Part shown: positions 37,394 through 47,778 of the stretch, piece after piece
Layout: each line of letters starts with the position of its first letter
How positions within the stretch are numbered: the first letter of the stretch is position 1
Source of the DNA: Saccharicrinis sp963677345
Lineage (GTDB): Bacteria > Bacteroidota > Bacteroidia > Bacteroidales > Marinilabiliaceae
Length of the DNA stretch: 64,000 nucleotides
Assembly: GCA_963677345.2 (NCBI GenBank)
Contig: CAXXLC010000017.1
Span: 144,143 to 208,142, forward strand
Reading direction: 5' to 3'
Made by a program: the position numbers and the translations under genes
The notes under the pieces: generated by a model
The model's input: only the letters and a program-made list of their open reading frames with translations
The model's database searches: none
Told to the model about the DNA's origin: nothing

Positions 37394-38530
37394 ATGCATA
37401 TTGTATACCTTTCACATGAATATCCACTTTGGGCAACTGGAGGGATTGGTAGTTTTCTGCAAACCCTGAGTAGAGGGTTGGTTAAAGATGGTCATATGGT
37501 TACAATTATAGGTGTTGGAGACGGAGCTGTTGAGGAAAGGATTGATGATGAAGGGGTAATATTGTATCGTTTGGCAAAATCAAATTGGCCTAAGTTTAAG
37601 TTTATTCCGAATAATAGTTCGATTGTTAAAAAATTGAAGAAAATAAATAAACTTGAAAAAATTGATATAGTAGAGGCTAGTGAGCTGGGATTAGCATTTT
37701 TACCTAAAAATCTTCCCTACAAAAAGGTAATCCGTTTACATGGGGGACATCATTTTTTTGCGGAAAGTGAAAATAGAAAAGTCAATAAATGGAAAGGGTT
37801 TCAAGAAAAACAATCATTTAAAAAGGCAGATGCTTTTATTGCTGTTTCTGACTATGTGAGACAACATACGAGTACTATGTTATCTTATAATGGTAAACTA
37901 ATAAAAAAAATACCGTATCCTCTGGATGTAAATCGATTTTATAAATCAGATGCTTCTAAAATTGAAAAACATAGCATTGTTTTTGCAGGTACGGTTTGCG
38001 AAAAAAAGGGGATCAGGCAATTAATATTGGCATTGCCTAAAATCATCCAAGAGTTTCCTGATGCACATTTAGAAGTGTACGGAAGAGATTGGCATTATAA
38101 AGAAATACCAAGTTATATTGAGTACCTGAAAAAAAATATAAATAAGGAGGTTCTTAAGTACGTTACATTTCATGGAGAAATAAAGTATAAAGAGCTACCA
38201 AAGTATTATGAAAAAGCTGAAGTGTGTGTGTTTCCTTCTCATATGGAGACGCAAGGATTGGTTGCACCAGAAGCTATGTTGATGAATAAATTAGTTATTT
38301 TTACAGATATTGGTCCAGGGCCGGAAACTATTGAGCATAAAAAAACTGGGTTGTTATGTGATCCGCACTCTCCAGAAAGCATTGCTGATCAAGTGATCTA
38401 TGCATTTAGAAATAAAGAACTTGCTAAAGAACTTGCAGGAAATGGTAGGTCATTTGTACTAAAAAAGTTTTGTCCGGATATAAATATGAGGAAAAACGTT
38501 GAATTTTATAAAGAGGTTTTAAAATCATAG
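37394..38530 (+). CDS. glycosyltransferase family 4
   Basis: A 378-aa GT-B enzyme. The acceptor domain begins YLSHEYPLWATGGIGSFLQTL, with the Gly-rich loop usual in GT4. The donor domain has VFAGTVCEKKGIRQLILALP near 195, and the E-x7-E region is SHMETQGLVAPEAML near 283. It is 92 bp after the previous gene and 30 bp before the next, in the same direction. It is probably a retaining transferase for the repeat unit. Confidence 0.9.
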   Translation: MHIVYLSHEYPLWATGGIGSFLQTLSRGLVKDGHMVTIIGVGDGAVEERIDDEGVILYRLAKSNWPKFKFIPNNSSIVKKLKKINKLEKIDIVEASELGLAFLPKNLPYKKVIRLHGGHHFFAESENRKVNKWKGFQEKQSFKKADAFIAVSDYVRQHTSTMLSYNGKLIKKIPYPLDVNRFYKSDASKIEKHSIVFAGTVCEKKGIRQLILALPKIIQEFPDAHLEVYGRDWHYKEIPSYIEYLKKNINKEVLKYVTFHGEIKYKELPKYYEKAEVCVFPSHMETQGLVAPEAMLMNKLVIFTDIGPGPETIEHKKTGLLCDPHSPESIADQVIYAFRNKELAKELAGNGRSFVLKKFCPDINMRKNVEFYKEVLKS

Positions 38531-38560
38531 AAACATTTTTTCGGGTTACTTCTATATATC

Positions 38561-39682
38561 ATGACCAATAAATTTTTAATCGTTAGCTATGCTTTGCATA
38601 AGTCGCACAATTCAAAGCTTTATAGTTATGCTCCATATGTGCGTGAAATGAACCTTTGGTTAGATAATGTGAATTCGTGCCGAATTATTGCGCCTTATAC
38701 GAAATTAGATCCAGATCCTTTGGAAATGGAGTATGCAGGATCAAATGTTGGTTATGTCCCAATTCCCGGTATAAAATTTAAATCATTTGGTAGCATTTTA
38801 ACCTCCTTATTTAAGTTGCCTGTAATAATTTTTAAACTATTACAAGGAATGTTTTGGGCAGATCATATTCATTTAAGATGTCCGGGAAATATTGGCTTAA
38901 TAGCTTCTTTTTGCCAGGTTTTTTTTCCAGGTAAGGTAAAAACGGTTAAGTATGCTAATAACTGGGATCCAAAATCTAAACAACCGATATCTTATCGGTT
39001 ACAGAAGTGGGTTCTTAAAAATGAATTATTAAGTAAAAAAATGCAAATACTGGTATATGGGGAATGGAATGAGAAAAGCAAAAATGTTTTGCCGTTTTTT
39101 ACAGCATCGTATACAAAGGATATGTATCAGGTAGTTCCTTTTAAATGTATTCAGGATGAGGTGATTAACTTTATTTTTGTTGGTACTTTAACACATAACA
39201 AAAGAGCAATGGAGTGTATTGATGCATTTATTAAAATAAGAGAAAGTGGGATAAATGCAACAATAACCTTAATTGGAGGTGGCGTACAGGAAGATTTGTT
39301 AAGGGAAAGAGCGAATCAATCAAAATATTCAGGAAGTATTATTTTTACAGGTAAAGTCTCTCAGTCAGAAGTGGTTGAATGTTTTAAAAAATCTCATTTT
39401 TTAATTTTTCTTTCTAAATCAGAGGGTTGGCCTAAAGTAGTTGCAGAGTCGCTATGGTGGGGGTGCATTCCTATTTCAACAGATGTATCGTGTGTTAATT
39501 ATATGTTGGGAAATGGCAGTAGGGGATTTGTTGTCGAGCCAGAACCTGATGAGGTAGTTAAGGTTGTTGTTAATTGTAAAAATAATCAGGAGCTTTTTCA
39601 AAGTATGAAAGAGGATGGGATTAATTGGGCACGTGAGTATACGCTAGAAAAATTCGAAAGTGAAATTAAGCAACTTTTGTAA
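38561..39682 (+). CDS. glycosyltransferase family 4
   Basis: A protein of 373 aa with a GT-B layout. The donor half shows FIFVGTLTHNKRAMECIDAF near 207 and the E-x7-E motif as SEGWPKVVAESLWWGCIPIS near 287. The N-terminal half has DHIHLRCPGNIGLIA, a loop seen in some GT4 members. The last base of its stop is the first base of the next start (TAATG), so translation is coupled. Confidence 0.88.
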   Translation: MTNKFLIVSYALHKSHNSKLYSYAPYVREMNLWLDNVNSCRIIAPYTKLDPDPLEMEYAGSNVGYVPIPGIKFKSFGSILTSLFKLPVIIFKLLQGMFWADHIHLRCPGNIGLIASFCQVFFPGKVKTVKYANNWDPKSKQPISYRLQKWVLKNELLSKKMQILVYGEWNEKSKNVLPFFTASYTKDMYQVVPFKCIQDEVINFIFVGTLTHNKRAMECIDAFIKIRESGINATITLIGGGVQEDLLRERANQSKYSGSIIFTGKVSQSEVVECFKKSHFLIFLSKSEGWPKVVAESLWWGCIPISTDVSCVNYMLGNGSRGFVVEPEPDEVVKVVVNCKNNQELFQSMKEDGINWAREYTLEKFESEIKQLL

Positions 39683-40776
39683 TGGGCTATAAAGTATTAA
39701 ATATCGTAGATTCTTTGATTGCCGCAGGTGCTGAACGAATGGCGGTTAATATAGCTAACGGCCTACAATCAGAAGAATTAGAAAGTTTTCTTTGTGCCAC
39801 TCATAGCGGTGGGCCGCTAGAAAAATTTTTTCTTAAAAAAGAGAACTTTGTAATCCTCAATAAAAAAAGTGCTCTTGATATTTCTGCATTTTTCAGGTTG
39901 TTAAAATTTATTAAGAGTAATAATATTAATGTTATACATGCGCATTCAAGCTCAATATATTGGTCATTACTGTTAAAAATTATGAGGCCTAAGCTTATAT
40001 TAGTTTGGCATGATCATTTCGGTTATAGTGATTTTTTAGATAAAAGAAAATTGTACGGGACATTTTTATTTGAAAAATTAATAGATCATGTTTTTGCTGT
40101 AAATGTTAAGTTAAAAGAATACAGTATTCAAATCGTTGGGATAAAAAAAGAAAAGGTCACTTACTTAAGTAATTTTCCAGATATAAACTTGGATGATGGG
40201 GGAATGAAAAATATAATTAATTCAGATAAGTATCCAAAATATGTGTGTTTGGCTAATTTACGCCCTCAAAAAGATCATATGAGCTTAATCGAAGCCTTTG
40301 ACATTGTTAAAAAAACATATCCAGAAGCTCAACTATATTTAGTAGGGGGCGATAAAAAAGATGAATATCTCGCAAATGTAACGAATAGAATTAAAAATAA
40401 GGGATTAGGTACATCAATTCATTTATTAGGCTCCAGAGATGATGTTAGTAATATTCTAAAAGTTTGTAATGTAGGTGTTCTTTCAAGTATATCTGAAGGA
40501 TTACCGGTTTCATTACTTGAATATGGCTTGGCTGGTTTATCAGTAGTTTGCACTAAAGTTGGAGAATGTGAAGATGTATTGAATAATGGTAGCTGTGGAT
40601 ACTTAGTTGAACCTAAGAATATTGAGGGTATTGCGGATGCAATGATAAAAGCTGTAGAAGAAACAAAAGGTAATAAAAAGATGTGTCTTCGATTTCAACA
40701 GAGGGTAAATGAATTATACTCTAAAGATGCTGCGATAAAAACAATAACTAATACGTATAAAAAAGCTCTATACTAA
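39682..40776 (+). CDS. glycosyltransferase family 4
   Basis: A 364-aa GT4 enzyme. It starts VLNIVDSLIAAGAERMAVNI, very like the GT4 at 33315, and continues with CLANLRPQKDHMSLIEAF near 190 and the E-x7-E motif SEGLPVSLLEYGLAG near 271. It is coupled to both neighbours: one base overlaps with the gene before it, and the next ATG follows directly after its stop. Confidence 0.9.
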   Translation: MGYKVLNIVDSLIAAGAERMAVNIANGLQSEELESFLCATHSGGPLEKFFLKKENFVILNKKSALDISAFFRLLKFIKSNNINVIHAHSSSIYWSLLLKIMRPKLILVWHDHFGYSDFLDKRKLYGTFLFEKLIDHVFAVNVKLKEYSIQIVGIKKEKVTYLSNFPDINLDDGGMKNIINSDKYPKYVCLANLRPQKDHMSLIEAFDIVKKTYPEAQLYLVGGDKKDEYLANVTNRIKNKGLGTSIHLLGSRDDVSNILKVCNVGVLSSISEGLPVSLLEYGLAGLSVVCTKVGECEDVLNNGSCGYLVEPKNIEGIADAMIKAVEETKGNKKMCLRFQQRVNELYSKDAAIKTITNTYKKALY

Positions 40777-41847
40777 ATGAATGGAAAAATTAAAACATGC
40801 TTTATTGGTCCGTTCACACCACCTTTTAATGGTGATGGTGTAAAAAATGAACTATTAAAGGAAGGTTTTATCTCATATGAAACATCAATTCATTATTTTA
40901 ATACGATAAGAAATGATGTATCTTTTTTGTTGTTTTTTAGTAGGTTAATTAAATGTTTGTTGAGGTTCGACCAGATAATGTTATCATTAAACCGTATCGG
41001 AAGGATTGTAATACTGCCAATTGTTGGAGTACTTAAAAAAATCAGGAGAAAGAAAAAGGCTATACTTTTTGTGGTTGGAGGGTCGTTTCATACACAGCTA
41101 ATTGAGGGTAATAAGTATACAAGAAAAGTTATTGTATGGAGTTTGAAGTCATTAGATTACGTTTTTGTTGAATCTAACCAGATGCTGGAAGGGTTAGCCT
41201 CTTTGGGACTAACAAATGTTTCCATATTATATAATCCTCGAAAAAATGATAATAAGAATTGGGAACTGTCGGAAACAAATAGAAATAAAATAGTATTTAT
41301 CTCAAGAGTAACTCGGACTAAAGGAATTTTTCTTTTAATAGATGCGATAGAAGCCTTAATGAAGAATGATGAACTCAATATTATTCTAGATGTATATGGG
41401 CCAGTCGATGAAGAATGTAAAGAAGAGTTCTATGAGATAATAAAATCTAAATCAAACTTTGTTAATTATAGAGGAGTTGTTGACCACAAGCAGGTTCAAA
41501 AAACATTATCAGGTTACCATTTATTTGCTTTACCTACATATCACCCAGGAGAAGGTTTACCTGGTATTCTTGTTGAATCTGGTTTGGTAGGCTTACCTGT
41601 TGTAGTATCTAAAATAAATGCACTAGAAGAGTATTTTAAAGATGGTGAACATTTAATGTATTGTCGAATAAAAGATGTTGAACACATTAAATCATGCATA
41701 AAAGTGATATTGGTTGATGATGCTAAATCACATCAGGTAAGTAATTCCATAAAAGAAAAGGCAAAGGATTTTGAAATTGAAAATATTATGAAGGAGGTAT
41801 TTGATAAACTCTTAATTAAGAAATGGGAATTAAATGGATGTCGATAA
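40777..41847 (+). CDS. glycosyltransferase family 4
   Basis: A 356-aa GT4 enzyme. The start TCFIGPFTPPFNGDGVKNEL is typical, the donor domain holds VFISRVTRTKGIFLLIDAI near 170, and the E-x7-E motif is GEGLPGILVESGLVG near 258. It overlaps the following GtrA-like gene by 14 bp. Confidence 0.9.
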   Translation: MNGKIKTCFIGPFTPPFNGDGVKNELLKEGFISYETSIHYFNTIRNDVSFLLFFSRLIKCLLRFDQIMLSLNRIGRIVILPIVGVLKKIRRKKKAILFVVGGSFHTQLIEGNKYTRKVIVWSLKSLDYVFVESNQMLEGLASLGLTNVSILYNPRKNDNKNWELSETNRNKIVFISRVTRTKGIFLLIDAIEALMKNDELNIILDVYGPVDEECKEEFYEIIKSKSNFVNYRGVVDHKQVQKTLSGYHLFALPTYHPGEGLPGILVESGLVGLPVVVSKINALEEYFKDGEHLMYCRIKDVEHIKSCIKVILVDDAKSHQVSNSIKEKAKDFEIENIMKEVFDKLLIKKWELNGCR

Positions 41848-42292
41848 TTTGTTGAAAAAAGCAGTCAAAATAATTCCTTTCGTCAATATTGAATTAGACC
41901 ATATAAAAAAAATTATAAGATTTGTAATTTTAGGTATAGTAAATACCTTGTTAGATTATCTCTTGTTCGAACTTTTTCTGTTATATGTCTCAGAACAAGA
42001 AATGGTTTGTAGATTCCTTTCAATTATTATTGCAATGTTCAACTCGTTCTTTTTAAATTATTATTTCGTATTTAAGGTAAAAGATAAATTAAGACTTAAT
42101 GTTAGGTCGTTAAAATTAATCTATAAGTTTTTTACATCTAATGGTATTGCAATGCTGATTAATTATCTGTCTTTTATTGGCTTAAGAAATATATTTGAGG
42201 TTAATCAGGAAGAGTCTTTTGTAATGAGTACAGGATTATCGGTAATTATTAATTATTTGCTAAATACGATATTTGTTTTTAACAAATACTAA
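41834..42292 (+). CDS. GtrA-like membrane protein
   Basis: A small protein of 152 aa with four predicted helices and the GtrA family signature (PF04138): RFVILGIVNTLLDYLLFELF near 30, a central FFLNYYFVFK, and the C-terminal NYLLNTIFVFNKY. GtrA proteins are proposed to flip polyprenyl-phosphate-linked single sugars to the periplasmic face. It precedes a GtrB-type GT2 and a polytopic membrane protein, the same order as O-antigen glucosylation gtrABC modules. Confidence 0.88.
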   Translation: MDVDNLLKKAVKIIPFVNIELDHIKKIIRFVILGIVNTLLDYLLFELFLLYVSEQEMVCRFLSIIIAMFNSFFLNYYFVFKVKDKLRLNVRSLKLIYKFFTSNGIAMLINYLSFIGLRNIFEVNQEESFVMSTGLSVIINYLLNTIFVFNKY

Positions 42293-42359
42293 AGTATAGC
42301 ATAAAAGGCAAGTTTATAAGTGCATTAGCTTCATAAGGTGAAATATTAAACTATTTACT

Positions 42360-43277
42360 ATGAAAATTTCAATAATAACCCCTTTTTACAACGAAAGTGA
42401 AGGAATCGAAATGTTCTTTAATACCATAGTCCCTATTTTAGTTGATCTGGGCAAGAAGTATGAAATTGTGTGTATTGATGATGGAAGTAAAGATGATACA
42501 TTTAGCAAATTAGAGTTAGCAAGGGAAAAGAACGAAAATATAAAGTGTGTTAAACTAAGCCGGAATTTTGGTAAGGAGGCGGCATTAACAGCTGGTTTGG
42601 ATTATACTACCGGAGATGTTGTAATTCCTATGGATTGTGACTTACAGGATCCACCTTCATTATTGGGACAGATGATAGACAAATGGGACGAAGGTTACAT
42701 GGTTGTTTTGGCAAGACGAAGTTCTAGAAATGAGGGCCTTGTTAAATCTCTTACAGCAAAACTTTTTTATCAAATTATAAATTCAATTGCAGATAGTCCA
42801 ATTCCTAAAGATGTGGGTGACTTTCGATTGATGGATAAAAAAGTTGTTAATTCTATTAAGAATTTAAAGGAAAAGACCAGGTTTATGAAGGGATTGCTTT
42901 CATGGCCAGGATATAATTCATGTGTGATTGAGTATGATAGGCCCGAAAGGTCTGTAGGTGTAGCTAAGCAAAATTACTTAAAACTTTTTAAGCTCGCCTT
43001 TGATGGTATTCTTTCTTTTTCAGAGGCACCTTTACGGTTTATTGTTTGGTTTGGATTTTTAATTACCTTTTTTGCATTTGTATATCTCCTTTTTATTGTT
43101 GTGAGGCCTTTATTTATTGGTTTAGATGTACCAGGATATAGTTCAACGATAGCTTTTATTTTGTTTTTAGGTGGAATGAATATCTTTTTTGTGGGAGTTA
43201 TTGGATTGTATATATCTAAAATATTTAAAGAAACTAAGGAAAGGCCAATCTTTATTGTTGAAAAAGAGTTATTGTAA
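42360..43277 (+). CDS. GtrB/DPM1-like polyprenyl-phosphate glycosyltransferase
   Basis: A 305-aa GT2 protein of the bactoprenol glycosyltransferase type. The start ISIITPFYNESEGIEMFF, IVCIDDGSKDDT, and the metal-binding DCDLQDP near 97 are characteristic. Two C-terminal membrane helices (about 228-300) anchor it. It would make undecaprenyl-phosphate-sugar for transfer outside the membrane. The gene lies 68 bp after the GtrA-like gene and 4 bp before a polytopic protein gene. Confidence 0.92.
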   Translation: MKISIITPFYNESEGIEMFFNTIVPILVDLGKKYEIVCIDDGSKDDTFSKLELAREKNENIKCVKLSRNFGKEAALTAGLDYTTGDVVIPMDCDLQDPPSLLGQMIDKWDEGYMVVLARRSSRNEGLVKSLTAKLFYQIINSIADSPIPKDVGDFRLMDKKVVNSIKNLKEKTRFMKGLLSWPGYNSCVIEYDRPERSVGVAKQNYLKLFKLAFDGILSFSEAPLRFIVWFGFLITFFAFVYLLFIVVRPLFIGLDVPGYSSTIAFILFLGGMNIFFVGVIGLYISKIFKETKERPIFIVEKELL

Positions 43278-43281
43278 AGCT

Positions 43282-45048
43282 ATGAATCTAAATAGAATCG
43301 ATTCAGTATTGTTCAAAATGTTAGGTTTTAAAAAATATAATTGGATTTCTCCTTTATTAGGAGTTTTATTTATTGGCGTATTTCTTTATTTAATAAATTG
43401 TTTTGTACCAATATTTCCAGGAGATGATATGAGGTATTCTTTTGTATTAATGGAGGATGGTCAGCCTGGAAACGAATTAATTACTGGTTTTGAGGATATT
43501 ATTGAGTCTCAATACAATCACTATATGACGTGGAGCGGAAGGTTTGTGGCTCATACTTTGCTTCAATTCTTTTTATGGATAGGGAAGGGTTGGTTCAATT
43601 TTCTTAATTCCATAATTGTATTACTGGTTCCATATTTTGTAATAAAAATAGCTTCATCAAAATTAAACTATGCTTTAAAAAGGTTCGATTATTTTTTTGT
43701 TTACCTCTTTGTCTTGTTGTTTTTCATAAATTTTCACCCAATGTTGGGTGAATGTATTTTCTGGATGACAGGTGCGTTTAATTATTCCTGGACGTTAATA
43801 ATCCAGTTATCTTTTATAAGTTTATATATACATTATTTTTCCATTCCCGATAAAAACTACAATAAAGTATTTGTATTTTTTTTTGGAATAATTACTGGAG
43901 CTACCAATGAAAATGCAGTAGTAGGCTGTATTGTCATTACATTTTTAATTATATTAATAAAATTGCTTCAAAAGGAAAAAATAAAGAATTGGGCACTATT
44001 TGGTGCTGTTGGATTATTAATTGGTTTTGCGCTTTTAATTTGTGCACCAGGAAATTTTGTTAGGTCTGCACTCATGGCTGATCGGGTTTCTGATGAAGTG
44101 CATTTAACATACTTTATTGAACGTTTAGTAAGGTACATGGGACTGTATTTTTTACCGGTTTATGTCTGGTTTGCTTTCTTTTTGGCTTTATTATTTAAAA
44201 AAAGAATAGAATTGAACAAGAGTATTTTGATATTATCAAGTGCTTTAATATTGGGAGGTCTAGCCTCCTTTGCAGTTATGTTTTTTGTTAAGGGATACTT
44301 TCCTCCTCGAACATTGGTTTTTACTTTTATATGCTTTATGTTGTCACTTACCATAATTACTTTAAATATAAAAGAGAATCAAACCCTTTGGTTTAAACTG
44401 GCAACATTAATATTATTGGTATTTTTTGTCACAAAAGCGAATGGGTACTATTCAGGATATAAGAATCTGTATGAACAAAATAGGAAAAGGGAAAATTACA
44501 TATTGACTGCCAAGGAAAGTGGTAAAAGCAAGTTGCAAATTGATCCTTTTGAAATCCCTACAGGTAAGTTTTTTGTTTGCCGCGATATTGGTGGAGAATT
44601 TTATTATAAGGTAAATGTTTGGTTATCAAAATATTACAAAATGGATAGTGTTAGGGTTAAACAAAAAGAACTTAAAATAGGAGTTAACGATATTCGAGAA
44701 TGTATTAGAGATAAAGAAGGTCTAGTAAATTGTGGCATAAATAATATCAATTATAAAGTTTACAAAAAAAACGACCACATTTTTTTTTACATTATTGTTG
44801 AAAGTAAAAAGGATACGGATGTTCGTCTGAGTATAATAGATAACGATATTACAGGATTCATACCTACTAATTTTCAAAAATATTTTACAAAAGAGATTAG
44901 AAAATCCAATGTTGTAAAGTTAGATTCAATTACTTACAAATTTTTTCAAATAAACAAGAAACTAGCGGACGAAGTAAAAGGTTATGTAATGTTTTATAAT
45001 AAAAAAATATTCTCAAATTCATCCGAAATTTATTTTGATGATAAATAG
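43282..45048 (+). CDS. DUF6056 polytopic membrane protein, possible GT-C transferase
   Basis: A protein of 588 aa from the ATG at 43282; a longer frame from 43189 would overlap the GtrB gene by 89 bp and add a non-membrane stretch, so the shorter start is chosen. About ten membrane helices fill residues 15-385. The first periplasmic loop has FPGDDMRYSF, followed by WSGRFVAHTLLQFF, and later GECIFWMTGAFNYSWT and ITGATNENA, all typical of DUF6056. The DD in the first loop resembles the acidic pair of GT-C enzymes. In this context it is probably the periplasmic transferase partner of GtrA and GtrB. A soluble 170-residue tail follows. The GT-C role is inferred. Confidence 0.72.
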   Translation: MNLNRIDSVLFKMLGFKKYNWISPLLGVLFIGVFLYLINCFVPIFPGDDMRYSFVLMEDGQPGNELITGFEDIIESQYNHYMTWSGRFVAHTLLQFFLWIGKGWFNFLNSIIVLLVPYFVIKIASSKLNYALKRFDYFFVYLFVLLFFINFHPMLGECIFWMTGAFNYSWTLIIQLSFISLYIHYFSIPDKNYNKVFVFFFGIITGATNENAVVGCIVITFLIILIKLLQKEKIKNWALFGAVGLLIGFALLICAPGNFVRSALMADRVSDEVHLTYFIERLVRYMGLYFLPVYVWFAFFLALLFKKRIELNKSILILSSALILGGLASFAVMFFVKGYFPPRTLVFTFICFMLSLTIITLNIKENQTLWFKLATLILLVFFVTKANGYYSGYKNLYEQNRKRENYILTAKESGKSKLQIDPFEIPTGKFFVCRDIGGEFYYKVNVWLSKYYKMDSVRVKQKELKIGVNDIRECIRDKEGLVNCGINNINYKVYKKNDHIFFYIIVESKKDTDVRLSIIDNDITGFIPTNFQKYFTKEIRKSNVVKLDSITYKFFQINKKLADEVKGYVMFYNKKIFSNSSEIYFDDK

Positions 45049-46389
45049 TGTAGAGGGGATGAGAACAGTTTCAAAAAAATTATATATACATTACATAATA
45101 GCACTGTTAAGCTTGTTTTACTGTGTCCCACTTCCGGGGCTAAGTAGCTTTAGAATTTATGATTTAGTATATCTTTCTTTCTTTTTAATTCATTACAAAG
45201 AGCTTATCTTAATATGGAAACTGAGTGATTTGAAGCGACAAAAAGTAGTTAGGCTTGCCAAATACTTGTGGTGGATAATGCTTTTTAGTCTTTGTTTTTC
45301 TATAATCCTTTTTGGAATCCAAAGTTTAGAAATAAAACTTGTTCGTATAGTACGCTTTTCTTTTTTCTTATGGCTTGGTATTTTTAGTATTGTAATTAAC
45401 AATAGTAAAACTAAAATATTGAAATCGGTATTTTATTTTTCAATAGCTATTTTAATCGTATCTCTTATTTCTGTAGGACAGATGATAGGCGCAATTCCTG
45501 CCTTGTTTCCGAGACATTGGATAATTAGTTATGGAGGTGGAGTGAACCACTTTCTCCCTACTTCTTCACTCTCGCCTCACCATTTTCATATTGGGATAGT
45601 TATGATTATAGGTGCTTCGTTTTCGGTTTATTTTATGTTAAAAGGTAACGTTATAACAAAGTTTGTTGCAGGGCTATTGTTCCTACTTAGCTTTTTGATA
45701 CCTTCTATTGTACATACCCTAACTGGAATTTTAGGTGTTGCAATAGTATCTCTTTTAACACTGTTTACATTGGAGTTTAAAAAATCAATTGGCTTTATAG
45801 TTGCGATTTTAATTTTTTGTACCTATTGCTTACTTTGTGTTTCCAGAATCAGTTATTAATAAAGCATTTGAAGGTTTTAACAAAAGGCTAATGAATAAAG
45901 AAACAGATATGAATGACCTCGAAAGTTTAAATGATTTATCTAGTAGCAGGGTAGATATTTATCTTAAAGGTTACGTAGAAGCAATTCAGCAAAAAACCCG
46001 AAATTATTTTAGTTGGTGTTGGGTTTCAAAACTTTGTTAAAGTCAATTCATATGCAGCATGGGGCACATAATAATTTTTTTCAATTTTTTTTGATGGAGG
46101 AATATTCGCATTGTTTCTGTTCTTAAGTTTTTTATTTACGATAATAAGGCTGGGTTTTAAGTTAATTAAATCAAAAAGAGTTGTAGATAAAGAGCTTGAG
46201 TAATTAATCGTCTTTGTCTTTCTTTTATTATGGCTTTATTATTTGTGATGCTTGGTAATGAAGTGTTTTATGTAAATTCTTCATTGTTTTAGCCTAATGG
46301 GTCAGGTTTGTTTTATGTTGTTTTTAATTCCATCTATATATAATGTTGAAAAGGAAAGATATTTAGTTAAAAAAGCCCAATCCCAATGA
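45035..46389 (+). pseudogene. Wzy-like O-antigen polymerase/ligase, multiple frameshifts
   Basis: The frame begins near 45035 or at the ATG at 45059 and runs as a membrane protein to 45859 (LSLFYCVPLPGLSSFRIYDL, PTSSLSPHHFHIGIVM). Other frames continue the same protein: FPESVINKAFEGFNKRLMNK from 45840, ILVGVGFQNFVKVNSYAAWG with a GAHNNFFQ match, FFDGGIFALFLFLSFLF, and NVEKERYLVKKAQSQ to a stop at 46387-46389. At least five indels are needed. The GxHNxF pattern in the late loop is typical of O-antigen ligase/polymerase proteins. The homology is unbroken in order, so it is either damaged recently or badly sequenced. Confidence 0.7.
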
Positions 46390-47691
46390 TCGGAATATTA
46401 AATGTACTTCGTTTAAATGGTTATCCTGTTAAGCAGTGCCATAAGATATTATAATAATATACTAGTAGAACGAGAAAAGAACTTGTTCCCCAATGATTAC
46501 GCATGGAATATTTTTAATTATCACTTTGATAATAATCAGTTTTATAGGAATTGGATTAAAGATAAACCCATAAATTGGGAAAATATTCCAATTATAAAAA
46601 AAGAAGATTTAAGTGGTAACTGGTTGAAAAAGTTCCTAATCCTAATGAAAAATTTTATATCTCTAATACCTCAGGTTCGTCCGGTATACCTTTAACTTAT
46701 TCTAGAGACAAGTTTTACCATGCGTTAATTTGGGTTAGTATCTTCAATATGTACAATAATATTGGAGTCCCATTTAATAAATATCAAGCTAGGGTTTATG
46801 CAGAAAAACGTCAAAACTTAATAAATTTAAAGAGACCTGTCGAGATTATGTGGCTAACCGATATCGATTTAACGTACTAGAAATAAAAGATAACGAATTT
46901 GATGGATGGGTAAGGTTATTTCAGGCTAAAAGGTTCACATATATTTATGGGTATGCATCAACAATTTTTAACTTTTGCCAACTATTTACATAATGAAGGG
47001 ATAAAATTATCTAGTGTATGTGAGTCGTTAAAGTATTGTATTATAACTTCAGAAGCATGTAACAACGAAGAAGAGAGGTATATTAGTGATGCCTTAGGGG
47101 TACAAGGTAATAAATGAATATGGAGCTTCTGAATTTGGTATAATAGGAATAAAATCAGATAAATTTTGGAAGGTTGATGATAAACTTTTGTATTTGGAAG
47201 TGGTGGACAACCGTGGGAACATCTTAGAAAACGGAAAAAAATGGAAAATTACTTTGTACATCACTATTTAATAAAGGTACACCTTTTATACGTTATGAAT
47301 TAGGAGATGAAGCTACCTTAAATAGAATTAATAATACTACATATCTGATAAGTATTGGAGGCCGACTAAACGATAAAGTTACAACCTCTATCTGGAGAAA
47401 AAATATTAGCGAGAAAGTATTATATTCCAGTTAAAAATATACTTGAGAAACTAAATTACATCAAGCAGTTTAATATAGTTCAGAAAACTAATACATTATT
47501 TGAATTAAATTACTTTGCAGAGCAGAATATTCCAGAATTTGTTGAAGAAAAGTATACAATACTTGACAAAAGAAAAGCTAGGCAAAGAAATGATTTTAAA
47601 TTGTAATAAAGTAGATCAGTTAAAAGTGGATAAAAACGGAAAACATAAATTGTTTTTTCAACGAGGTGGATTGACACATAAACGTTATTAG
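46386..47691 (+). pseudogene. second PaaK/CapK-like ligase, multiple frameshifts
   Basis: Starts MIGILNVLRLNGYPVKQ at 46386, its ATG overlapping the end of the polymerase gene. Pieces in different frames then give IPIIKKEDLSG, ISNTSGSSGIPLTYSRDKF (ATP-binding motif), TYIYGYASTIFNF, INEYGASEFGIIGI and FNKGTPFIRYELGDEA, ending FFQRGGLTHKRY at 47691. These are in the same order as in the intact ligase at 29130-30422. About seven indels are needed over 1.3 kb. It would be a second acyl-AMP-forming enzyme for polymer decoration. Confidence 0.75.
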
Positions 47692-47778
47692 AAGCAACCT
47701 GCTCAAATAAGGATTATTTAAAATATTTTTTAATTCTGGATAAGAACATTTTATACCCTATAAAAAATCACGTTTATA

